From contig CM077160.1 in assembly GCA_039583875.1 (NCBI GenBank), positions 109,631,530 through 109,695,529 on the forward strand: a stretch of 64,000 nt of DNA, given 5' to 3'. This document shows positions 55,311-64,000 of the stretch, one piece after another. The notes under the pieces were generated by a model. That model searched no databases and had not been told where the DNA came from. It was given only the letters and a program-made list of their open reading frames with translations. Numbering within the stretch: position 1 is the first letter of the stretch; every line of letters starts with the position of its first letter. Source of the stretch: Platanthera guangdongensis. Taxonomy: Eukaryota; Streptophyta; Magnoliopsida; Asparagales; Orchidaceae. Made by a program: the position numbers and the translations under genes.

Positions 55311-56282
55311 TTTTATAAAAAAAAAAAAAAAAAATTTTAATAAAAAATGGCCTAGGGCCTAGGCTTTTGCCTAGGCCCTAGGCCAAAAAACTGCAGCCAG
55401 CAGGGCTGCTGCAGCCCTGCTGGCTGCAGTTCCAACGGCTCTTAGAGCCGTTGGCAGCAGGACCGGCCGGCGTGCGGGCCCGGTCCGGGCTTCGCCTGGG
55501 CCCGGGTCCGGGCCCAGGCCGGCCCGATTTTCGGGCTTTGCCCGGCCCGGCCCGGGCCGGGCATCGGGCCGGGCTAGCCCCCAAAACCAGGGCCCTGTAA
55601 GGGCCCTGAGCCCGGTCTCGGCCCGGGCCGGGCTTTTTCCGGGCCGGGCCGAAAAAGGCTTTCGCCGGGCCGGGCTCGGGCCGGCCCACTGGGCCCGGGC
55701 CTTTTGTGCAGGCCTAATGAACGCCTATTTTTTCTGCTACGAACGCCTTCTCTCTCTCTACGACTGAAGACCTGAGGTAACCATCAATGTGGAAGATGCA
55801 CGACTTAGTCCAAGAATGTAACAAACTTCAAACGACCATAACTTTTGATCCGACACTCTGATTATCGACCACAAGACAATTTCAGAAAGCTCTTAGAGAT
55901 GTCCATCCACTGGCGAACCGGGTTCCCCATTCGAGCTCGTTTCACGCCCTCATATTGCGCAGATTCAGCTCTGTTTAAAAGTTATCCCATTTTTTCCTTA
56001 CATCAATTTCGTCATAATGGATATGCCATCGAAAGCTTCAGTAAACACTTCCAACAATATAGTAATAACCACGACATAAATTCTTGTTGACCGGGGAAAT
56101 TACCGCCACTTCCCCATTTTAGAGATCCCGCGTAGAGGCGAGCGACTTGTCGACCAGGCCGTTGTCATTTGACAAAATTTGCTCCACCAAAATTGTTGAA
56201 TCGGAATGGAAACGGAGCCCGCAATTCAGAAGATCCGCATCGGGGAGTTTGGCATAAATAAAATGTGCCGGACAATTCCAAC

Positions 56283-56402
56283 ATGTGCGACCATACCAGC
56301 ACTAGAGCACTAGATCCCTTCAGAACTCCGCAGTAAAGCGTGTTTGGGTGAGAGTAAAACTGAAATGGGTGACCTCCTGGGATGTTCTCGTGTTGCACCC
56401 AT
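56283..56402 (+). rRNA. 5S rRNA gene copy 9, diverged
   Basis: CATACCAGCACTAGAGCAC, GATCCCTTCAGAACTCCGC and ATGGGTGACCTCCTGGGA are kept; intermediate element AGTAGT reads AGTAAA. End CGTGTTGCACCC then ATCTTTTTT. Confidence 0.82.
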
Positions 56403-57067
56403 CTTTTTTCGTTCGGGTGCATGGACGCCCCTTTTTACTTGCGGCGAATGTGCTCTCTCTACGAACGCGTACCCGAGGTAACCGTCCATGTCGACTAGGC
56501 AGAATTTTTTGAATCAACTGCACGGATACGTGGCCTTGACATATTGAGCAAGTGATGAAGTGGAAGTCAAAATGAAGAAGCGCGACTTAGTCCAAAAATG
56601 CAACGAACTTTAAACGACCATAACTTTTGATCCGACACTCCGATTTTCGCCAACAAGACAATTTCGAAAAGCTCTCGGAGATGTACACCCACTGGCAAAC
56701 CAAGTACCCTGTTCGAGCTCATTTCACGCCCCCAGATCGCGCAGATTCAACTCTGTTTAAAAGTTTTCTCAGTTTTTTTTCCTTTCGTCAATTTTGTCTA
56801 AATGGATGTCATCAAAGGCTTCGGTAATCACTTTCAATGATATAGTAATAGTCATGACATAAATTCCCGTTCACATGGGGAAATCACCGCCACTTCCCCA
56901 TTTCAGAGATCTCGTGTAGAGGCGGGCGGCCTGGTGACCAGGCCGTTGCCATTCAACAAAATTTGTGCCGCCAAAATTGCCTAATTCGAAAGGAAACATA
57001 GCCAACAATTCGGTAGATTGTGCGTCAAGGAGCCTGACATAAATAAAATGTGCCAGACATTTCCATT

Positions 57068-57186
57068 GTGTGCAACCATGTCAGCACTAAAGCACCGAAT
57101 CTCATCAGAACTCCGCAGTTAAGTGTGTTTGAGCTAGAGTAGTACTGGGATGAGTGACCTCCTGGGAAGTCCTCATGTTGCACCCA
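57068..57186 (+). rRNA. 5S rRNA gene copy 10, diverged
   Basis: TCATCAGAACTCCGCAGTTA and AGTAGTACTGGGATGAGTGA then CCTCCTGGGAAGTCCTC; box A changed (AAGTGTGTTTGAGC). End ATGTTGCACCC then ATCTTTTG. Confidence 0.82.
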
Positions 57187-57845
57187 TCTTTTGCCGCACG
57201 GGTGCATGCCCCCTACCTACGATGAACACGCTCTCTCTAACTGCGGATCCCAAGGTAACCATCCACGTGGACTAGGCAGAATTTTTGGAATCAACAACAC
57301 AAATACATGGCCTTAACATCTAAAGCAGGCGATGAAGAGGAAATCAAATGAAGATGCGCAACTTTGTTCAAAAATGCAACGAACTTCAAACGACCATAAA
57401 TTTTGATCTGATACTCTGATTTTCACCCACAATACCATTTCGAAAAGCGCTTGGAGACGTCCATCCACTGGAGAACAGGATGAACCAGTTCGAGCTCGTT
57501 TCACTCCATCAAATTGTGCAGATTCAACTTCATTTAAAAATTATCCCAGCTTTTTTCCTTTCGTCAATTTCATCCTAATGGATAAGCCATTGAATGTTTT
57601 GGTAAACACTGTCAATGATACAATAATAGCCACGACATAAATTCGCGCTCACACGAGAAAATCATCGCCACTTCCCCATTTCGATGATCACCCGTAGAAG
57701 CGGGCGGCTTAGAGACTAGGCCGTTGTCGTTCAACAAAACTTGCGCCGCCAAAATTGCCTAATCCGAATGAAAACGGAACTCGCAGTCCGGAAGATCGCT
57801 TGTCAGGGAGCTTGACATGAATAAAATGTACCAGACAATTTCAAC

Positions 57846-57964
57846 GTGTGCGACCATACCAACACTAGAACACTGAATCTCATCAAAACTCCGTAGTTTA
57901 GTTTGCTTGGGCTAGAGTAGTACTGGGATGGATGACCTCCTGGAAAGTCTTCATGTTGTACCCA
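57846..57964 (+). rRNA. 5S rRNA gene copy 11, diverged
   Basis: CGACCATACCAACACTAGAA, CATCAAAACTCCGTAG and AGTAGTACTGGGATGGATGA; several transitions, end TTGTACCC then ATCTTTTG. Confidence 0.8.
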
Positions 57965-58555
57965 TCTTTTGCCACCCCGGGCGCATGAACCCCCCTTTTT
58001 AACTGCGGCGAATACGCTCTCTCTCCGACCGCGGATTCTGAGGTAATCATCCACGTGGACTAGGCGGAATTTTTTGAATCAACTACACAGATGCATGGCC
58101 TAAACATCTTGAGTAGGCGATGAAGATGAAATAAAAATAAAGATGTGTGACTTAGTTCAAAAATGCAATGAACTTCAAACGGCCATAACTTTTGATCCGA
58201 CACTCCGATTTTTGTCCGCAATTCCATTTCAGAAAGCACTCGAAGATGTCCACCCACTGACAAACTGGCTGAACTCATTCGACCTCGCTTCGCGCTCTCC
58301 GATCAAGCAAATTCAACTTTGTTTAAAAGTTATCGCAGTTTTTCCTTTCATCAATTTTGTCCTAATGGAATTCGCCGCCACTTCCCCATTTCAGAGATCT
58401 CGCGTAGAGGCGGGCGGCCTGGCGACCAGACCATTGTCGTTCGACAAAATTTGCGTCGTCAAAATTGCCTAATTCAAATGGAAACGGAGCACACAGTCCA
58501 AAATATTACGCATCGGGGAGCTTGACATAAATAAAATGTGTCGGACAATTCCAAC

Positions 58556-58606
58556 GTGTGCGGCCATACTGACATTAGAGCACCAGATCCCATTAGAACT
58601 TCACAA
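58556..58606 (+). pseudogene. 5S rRNA gene copy 12, 5' half only
   Basis: TGTGCGGCCATACTGACATT, AGAGCACCAGATCCCATTAG and AACTTCACAA match the first half of the gene. The array then stops and retroelement gag sequence begins at 58607. Confidence 0.8.
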
Positions 58607-59312
58607 ATCAATGGACGTATCTCAAGGGTAGAGATTTTGTCATTCACTTCAGATTCAACCAACTCTTTAAGAGAGGTTTATAAGACATGAGTATGTCTAA
58701 TAAGGCGTCAATTGTGATTCCATGTGGCATCTGGAGTCTCTGATGGCCCAGATCCTTGAGTCCTATGTACTTGGGAAGCACATGAGAAGCTTGTCATTTA
58801 TCTTAGTGTGCAAGATCTCCTTGTATAGTCCCTTGAGTTCACTCACAATAATGATGTACTTCTCATGCATTTCAGAAACTGTTTGTTCAGTCTTCTTCTG
58901 AAAGTTCTAATACTGGATATTAGAAGGGACCTCTTGTCCTTTCTTTCATCAAAACTACCATCTACAATCCTATAGAAGGACTCCGAGATCTTTTTAGTTG
59001 ACTGACAATTAGACACTTTCTGGAAGATCTCTTCTTACATAGTAGACACTAGAATGTCCATTGCCTTAGCTTCCAAGTCTTTCACTATCTTTTTTCTTCT
59101 ATCCATTCAGATCTGGGAATAAGTTTTATCGTAGTGCTCGCACTAGCATTCTTCTTAAATGACATAGGTGGTCCTGTGAGAATAGAACCAAAAATACCTT
59201 CATCAATAGAATTCATATAAAGTTTTATTTTGGTCTTCCAGAATGTAAACTTTTCTAAGTTACACACTATAGGTCTTATGGATGCCAATCTTTTAAAGTT
59301 ATTTGATGACAT
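58607..59312 (-). pseudogene. Gag fragment of a second SIRE-like copia element
   Basis: ATG at 59312 opens MSSNNFKRLASIRPIVC then LEKFTFWKTKIKLYMNS, the DUF4219-type gag start; downstream blocks in shifting frames include KAMDILVST, EEIFQKVSNCQSTKKISESF and KELVESEVNDKI. Stops and frameshifts occur throughout. The fragment ends where the 5S array begins, so most of the element is missing. Confidence 0.75.
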
Positions 59313-59396
59313 TTTGAAAATGTATTTTTATAACATTATGTGCATCTTTTCAACTATTCAGATCTTTTGATCAAGGTGTTAACTTTTATTTATCAA

Positions 59397-59413
59397 TCTC
59401 CCTCTAAAACCAA
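59397..59413 (-). promoter_or_regulatory. Degenerate primer-binding site
   Basis: The minus strand reads TTGGTTTTAGAGGGAG where TTGGTATCAGAGGG is expected beside the LTR, so two to three changes from the initiator tRNA-Met complement. Confidence 0.5.
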
Positions 59414-59414
59414 T

Positions 59415-60810
59415 TGAAAGGGTTAATAGTTAAGTAAATCCTCAGAGAATTCTTTAGAGCGGGAGATGAATAGAGATTTAAAAAGATTTTAAAATATTTT
59501 ACTTCAGTAATCAGAGTATTTTTAGACTTGCATTTATAATTCTCAGCCACAATGAACGAAGTAAATGCAAGAAGTAAAATGCAAAAAATTAAACATAGCA
59601 CAACACACAATCACAAAAAGGCATACCATAGAAATCACCAAAACTTTAGTGGTACCCCAAAAACTGGATATATCCACTCTTCTACCATCTTGATAGGAAA
59701 ACACTATCCTAGTTCCTAAGTCTTTTGATAAGGATACTCTCAGAACCAATAACTAGATCTTCTGATAAGGATATCTTGAACCAAGACTAGATATTTTGGT
59801 AAGAAAATCTTGAACCAAAGATTGAGTCTTTTGACAAGGAGACTCTTAGAACCTGTGATTGAATCCTTTTAAGAGGGATTCTAAAAACTCTTTACTCAAA
59901 GTACAAGAAGAAAAGTAAGAAGTTAGGAGAAGAAGTCTTTTAAGATGAGTCCTCTCTCAGTAAATTTCTGAGGACTTTAGGTACAAAGTATACTTGATCT
60001 TCAATATTTGATGAATCCTTGCTAGTAGATGTTGCAAAAATTATATGTTCTTTTGCTCCCAAGTCTTTTATGATTATCCTTACATAATATTGTTGTAGCA
60101 GTCAGAGGAAAGAAGGAAGAAGGAAGAGAAGACTGCTCTCGACTTGTAATTTTTAGCACTGTATATTTTGTATTCTATGTGTTATCTTTATCTTCTTCTC
60201 TATATTCTGAGTATATCCTTTGAATAAATTTGAATTTCTCTTCATCTTGGAAAATTTCTTTAGAAGGAATAGAATTAAATTCTTCTAATTCTACTTCAAA
60301 CAATCTTGAAATATTCTTCAAAATTCTTCTATAAAATCACTTCTGAAATTGGCGGAGAATTCTTTTCATTAAGCTTTCTTCCAACAGCTCAAAATTTTGA
60401 AACGAATTTCATATCAACTTCCTGAAAATAACCCTAGATAGATCCTCTATTATTTTCATATTGAGCACTATTTGATGCTATGTTTACTCTAAGTAGAATG
60501 TGTGTTGAGATATGATGCGCCATCTTTTATCTTGGGTAACATCAACTTAACTTCTTTTATAGCTTTGGCTTCTAGTGGAAGTGATGTCGACTTCCAATTG
60601 GCATTGCGTCGACTTCATATCAATGCATATTGACTTAACTTGTATTTATTCTCTATTTCAGTGTGCCTAGCTTATACCCTTGACTCAACTGACTTCCTAA
60701 GGCATCTATGATCATATTACACTCACTATACATCATAAGTAATAATCGAAGGATGTAAAATCACCTATAAGCTAATTTGTTAAGTTAAATCATATGGGTT
60801 TTTCCCAACA
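59415..60810 (-). repeat. 5' LTR of the truncated SIRE-like element
   Basis: Starts TGAAAGGGTTAATAG and ends TTTTCCCAACA, the same layout as the SIRE-like LTR at 29952 (TGAAAG...CCCAACA) but about 1396 bp and diverged. About five imperfect 38-40-bp copies with CTTTTGATAAGGATACTCT lie at 59705-59885. Two GTCGACTTC words (about 60587 and 60608) sit in the U3 part, where the other family has its palindrome array. Confidence 0.7.
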
Positions 60811-61741
60811 TGGTTCAATCATTAGGGCATCTAAAATCAAGATTTGAAATTGCTGGTGGGGTGTGCATATAGCAATTTGTTTAATTAGTTTTGAATTGAA
60901 ATTATTTAAAACTTCACTGATCTTAAAACAAATCCAACCGCTTCAGGAAGCAGCAGATAACAAATTGTCCTTCCCCTAGAACGGATCCATTGTCGATCCG
61001 CTGTGAGGATCAACCTAATTATTGATTAAGGTTATTAAGGGACATGATTTCATCTTCTACCTTGATCCTGCATTGGAGATTGATCCCGCCTGGGAGGAGC
61101 TTTCAGGGCTCCACCACCGTCGTCCACCACAGCTGAAAGTTTAACCTTGGAAATGGCTATCTTTGGAGGTGGTCTGGTGGCCTGACGCCGCCGACAAAGG
61201 ACAAATTACAGATTCATTTTGATGGATTTTATCCATAAAATTAGGAGAAATTAAAGCCTAATCGGACTCAATTTCAATTCAAAATCATTCTAGGATACTT
61301 ATAGAAAGCGAAGAGGGAGATATCTCACATGTAATTTCCATGCTCTCCTTGATCTGGTTCGGGCATCCATGGCTAAGCCCTAACATGTACTTCCAGCCAC
61401 CTTGCAGTTTATTGTTGGTTTGGATACGTTCAGAAGCTACTCCATCAGTCTCCTAAAGAGGAAAGAAGCCATGGTTACTTCATTTTGAAGTCATATCATT
61501 TTGGGCAAATCTTCTCTTAAGGGAATGTTTAGGTTAATTAATGGCCAACTGATTTTGTTCATTGGGTTTAGGGTCTCAATAGGTTTAGAATTTAATTTGG
61601 GGGCTTTGGGGTGAGTGTGAGGTTATGGTATTTTCATAAACGGGCTTATGTCTTAATTAACACATGATATGACCATGCTTAATTTAGGTTGACCAAAGTC
61701 AATATTTTGGGGGTTTAGTTAGTCTTGGTCATGGGTCATGG
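60811..61741. other. Unassigned stretch between two LTRs
   Basis: No coding motif. Words such as GGTTGACCAAAGTCAA and GGTCATGGGTCATGG near the right end resemble text in the solo LTR at 32362 (GTTGACCAAGTCAACC), so part may be an old LTR remnant, but I cannot define ends. Confidence 0.35.
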
Positions 61742-62438
61742 TGTTGTACAACCCCGGGTTCACTGAGTGGGCCCCTTAGAGAGTCCTAGAGGCTAAATGG
61801 CTCCATAGCTCAGGGTGGTCGAGCAGGCGAGTGGGACAGTTGGGCCCGCACTCGCCCCGAGGCCTGAGGCTCGCGTATAGCTGGCGATAATGTTAGTCAA
61901 TAAGCACTCACTCAGAATGACAATTAGGTAGTGCTGAATGCTAGTCTCATCAAGCACTATCCCTCAGCCAGGTATAGACCGCTGGTCTTCTTCTCGCCTA
62001 GGCATTCACCTCCCATTCGTAAAGTTATGTTTTGGCCTGCTATTAGCCATCCCGAACAGTAGAGTTACGCAGATGTCAGACCAATTCGGGCTACATATAG
62101 CAAATCTAAACAACGGAGTTACGATGTTTGCAGACCAGACTTGGAATTCTATAAATAGATCCTTAGGGGCACCTGTGAAGGGGGATTCCATTTTTTGGCC
62201 TCTTCCTCCTGGTTTTTTGAGAGGCTTCTAACTGTCCTCCAGGGTGCCACCTGCTCAGCATTGGATTGTGAGGGGAAGCTCTATAGGATCTTTCGGGTGC
62301 ATGGTGGGACCTCCGCGCTGCAACCCAGGCTCAGTTTTCAAGTTCTAAGTGTCTGGTCAAGAGTTCTAGTTTGGGAGAAGTAAGTGCAAACTGCCCCTGG
62401 GTCCGAACTCTCGTTGAGACCAAGTTTTGACTTCAACA
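61742..62438 (+). repeat. 5' LTR of a second Tat-like gypsy element
   Basis: Begins TGTTGTACAACCCC and ends CTTCAACA, like the LTR at 12546, with TATA box CTATAAATA at 62149-62157 and the shared segments GATCTTTCGGGTGCATGGTG (about 62287) and GAGAAGTAAGTG. The two LTRs are clearly diverged, so this is a related family member, not the partner LTR. Confidence 0.78.
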
Positions 62439-62496
62439 TTTTTGGTGCGGTGAGCATGGACCGTAGCCTGCACAAGAAAATCTTAGGCTAAGCTTA

Positions 62497-62624
62497 ATGG
62501 CTGGATGCGAGGGAGAAGGAGCTGACTCAGGCAACTCGCCGCCTCTTGTGAGTGGTGTCACGGTCAGTATGCTGGAAGAATTCAAGAGGGAGGTCCTTCA
62601 AACCATTCACCTGGCATTCACCGA
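62497..62624 (+). pseudogene. Gag start of the second Tat-like element, interrupted
   Basis: ATG at 62497 gives MAGCEGEGADSGNSPP then VSMLEEFKREVLQTIHLAF, the same design as the gag start at 13335. The frame is cut by the LTR that starts at 62625. Confidence 0.65.
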
Positions 62625-64000
62625 TGTTAGATTTCGTGGCCAACCTTAGAGGGGGGGGGGGGGGGGGGTTGAATAAGGTTTTGAGCGTTATTTGCAATTT
62701 AAAATATTTTGCCCTAGAAAATCGAGTTCTGGAAGCTACCGCGGGGCGTTAGGTAGCTAACGCGCGATGGTATATCAATGAATCCTGTGCAAATTCTCTT
62801 GTACACCCCTCAGAAGAACACCAACTAACAAAAACACAGCAGATCACAGAAGTAATGAAAATAATAGAAACTAACTTTATTAAGATTGAATCAACAAGAA
62901 GTTCTAAATGATTACAAAATCATGATCCCCGTGATGCCATAGATCGGAGGCGGTGAAAATGAAATCTCTTTTTGTTTTCTATACCGACCCACTACCCGGA
63001 CCGGTTGACTCTCTCCCTTTCCCTCCAAGAAAGGTCTTCGAGCCAGCTCTTTACCTCCACGCAAGGAAGGATCTTAGAGCGCCGCTAGATCACCTGATCT
63101 AGACGTCCCTTCCCTAGGACGTTTTCTTATGGAATCCTCCCCGGATTCTGAAAACCCTCCAAGTCGATTTCTCATAAAACACTTCCTAGATTTTGACGAC
63201 CTTTCGGTCGATTTCCCACGAACCCTTCCAAGATTTTGACAACCCTCCGGTCGATTTCCCTCACACAACCAAATAGATAAAAAGAGTTTAAAGTGAAATA
63301 CAATAAAAAGAGAAAACTCCATTCTAACTAGAACTCTTGATGTTGATGTTGATTTTCTTGCAAAGGTTCGATCTTTGTGCCTTGAGAGTCTTCCTCTTCG
63401 ATGTTCTCCAGATCCGTGAAGGTGTGCGCTTGATGAGAGTTTTTGTAGCGAGGATCCTTCATGTGAAACTTAGGACGAAGGCTTCTAGATCATCATGTTG
63501 GTAGCCTTCAATCCTTGCACATGCATTCCTTTTGATCTCCTCTGAAGAACTCTCCTCCTCAATGAGTTGTGATGACCACTTCCTTCCCTTTTGACGGATA
63601 GTGCAAACTCCTCTTTCAAATTTCGTGAAAAACCATCGCACAAAACTCAAGTTCGGGCTGTTTTAAATAGAGAAGGCATTGCAGGAAGCTACCGCGGGGC
63701 GGTAACTAGTTATAGCGCTTCAGTAACTTCCAGAGAACAAAAACCTTCCTTTTCTTCGTGTGCTTGCAACAGAAGAACTCCTTGTAGTCGTTGTAGTCCT
63801 TGGCTTGGCAGAGATCTTCATGCACGATCGGGAGGGAGGCGGTTTTCTTATCCTTCGACGGAGACGGCAGAACGGACCACGGTGAGGCGGTCGAACCCTA
63901 GGAATGATAGAACTCTGTCTCTTTTCATCTTTTTCTCGAATACAGAACACGAGGCACCTTCTATATGTCTTCATGAAAATAGGCTACAGCCGGCGGTAGG
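62625..64000 (-). mobile_element. Third SIRE-like LTR, runs off the window
   Basis: Starts TGTTAGATTTCG and soon shows CCTTAGAGGGGGG...GGTTGAATAAGG, the counterpart of CCTAGAGGGGGG..GGTGAATAGG in the SIRE-like LTRs. Orientation is taken from that. Possible target word ACCGA precedes it (62620-62624). It contains three copies of a roughly 50-bp unit with GATTTTGACAACCCTCCGGTCGATTTCC (63125-63265) and two CTACCGCGGGGCG words (about 62738 and 63690). The other end is outside the window. Confidence 0.6.

Larger units (their letters stand above)
52827..55716 (-). mobile_element. hAT element 2 (Ac-type), nearly complete
   Basis: Inverted ends TAGGCCTGCCCAAAAGGCCCG-like at the left and its complement (..CCTTTTGTGCAGGCCTA) at the right; perfect 8-bp duplications ATGAACGC at 52819-52826 and 55717-55724. 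Long GC-rich subterminal regions repeat GGGCCGGGCC words. A minus-strand transposase of about 650 residues has few disruptions. Inserted in the spacer of the 5S array. Confidence 0.93.
46697..58606 (+). repeat. Tandem array of diverged 5S rDNA units, about 780-bp period
   Basis: Twelve 5S-like genes in the same orientation are joined by related spacers. Between copies 3 and 11 the period is about 770-790 bp (after subtracting hAT element 2). Each spacer carries, in order, a short T-run after the gene, ATGAACGCCCCTTTTTACC, GCGGCGAACGCGCTCTCTCT, CATAACTTTTGATCCGACAC, GTCCATCCACTGGCGAACCG, CGGAGATCCCGCGTAGAGGC and GGCATAAATAAAATGTG just before the next gene. Copies 1-3 have a different spacer type (GATCCTGAGGCGCCTCA, GACGAGAAC..ACGAGCCCATAGG). 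The 3' end is cut at 58606 by foreign sequence. All copies carry many changes, often C-to-T or G-to-A. Confidence 0.9.

Noticed and set aside
46697..58606. Cassandra-type TRIM retroelement carrying 5S sequence
   Set aside because: No primer-binding site, polypurine tract or LTR pair seen in the 780-bp unit; orientation and spacing are those of a tandem rDNA array.
12546..62438. The LTRs at 12546 and 61742 as the two ends of one giant element
   Set aside because: Both are followed by a gag start, so both are 5' LTRs, and they are strongly diverged from each other.

Overview
The window looks like transposon-packed intergenic DNA from a flowering plant draft assembly (there is a 500-base run of N at 39293-39792). 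Plant origin is supported by a broken class II small heat-shock protein fragment, plant-type 5S rRNA repeats, Ty1/copia and Ty3/gypsy families of plant type (SIRE-like, Tat-like and chromovirus-like), hAT elements with a BED zinc finger, and Tourist-like foldback elements with TAA/TTA target duplications. I found no intact host protein gene.

Left part (1-12545): several small inverted-repeat elements, the 3' part of a small heat-shock gene with a frameshift, two abutting inverted-repeat elements, and a Harbinger-like element (5743-11797) split by a complete Ty1/copia element (Copia-1, 6046-11206). Copia-1 has 361-bp LTRs, a tRNA-Met-type primer site, a polypurine tract and a perfect ATAAC target duplication.

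Centre (12546-41045): a degenerate Tat-like Ty3/gypsy element hosts a nest of insertions. Its pol is split twice in the integrase region. The first split is a 15.3-kb SIRE-like copia element on the minus strand (16725-32024, LTRs about 2.06 kb, target duplication GGGGA). The second is a 4.77-kb solo LTR (32362-37128, target duplication TAAAA). The SIRE-like element is itself split by Copia-2 (23421-28151, minus strand, target duplication CTTAG), a young copia element whose gag core has been removed in frame. Downstream of the gypsy pol are a 74-bp tandem array and an antisense coding stretch that runs into the gap. Past the gap lies a chromovirus integrase relic.

Right part (41046-64000): a near-perfect compound palindrome, two hAT elements (43918-46318 and 52827-55716), and between about 46.7 and 58.6 kb a tandem array of twelve diverged 5S rRNA gene units with a period near 780 bp. 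The second hAT element sits in this array with a perfect 8-bp duplication. The array ends abruptly inside the gag of a truncated SIRE-like element. A second gypsy LTR with the start of gag follows, broken by another SIRE-like LTR that runs off the window.

The observations most worth checking are: about 26-27 exact copies of the palindrome GTGTCGACAC in the U3 of each SIRE-like LTR, with copy number changed between the two LTRs and a second small cluster beside an extra 3' reading frame; the in-frame gag-less Copia-2; the antisense reading frame in the Tat-like element; and the long-unit decayed 5S array. None of these is proven to be a new system from sequence alone.
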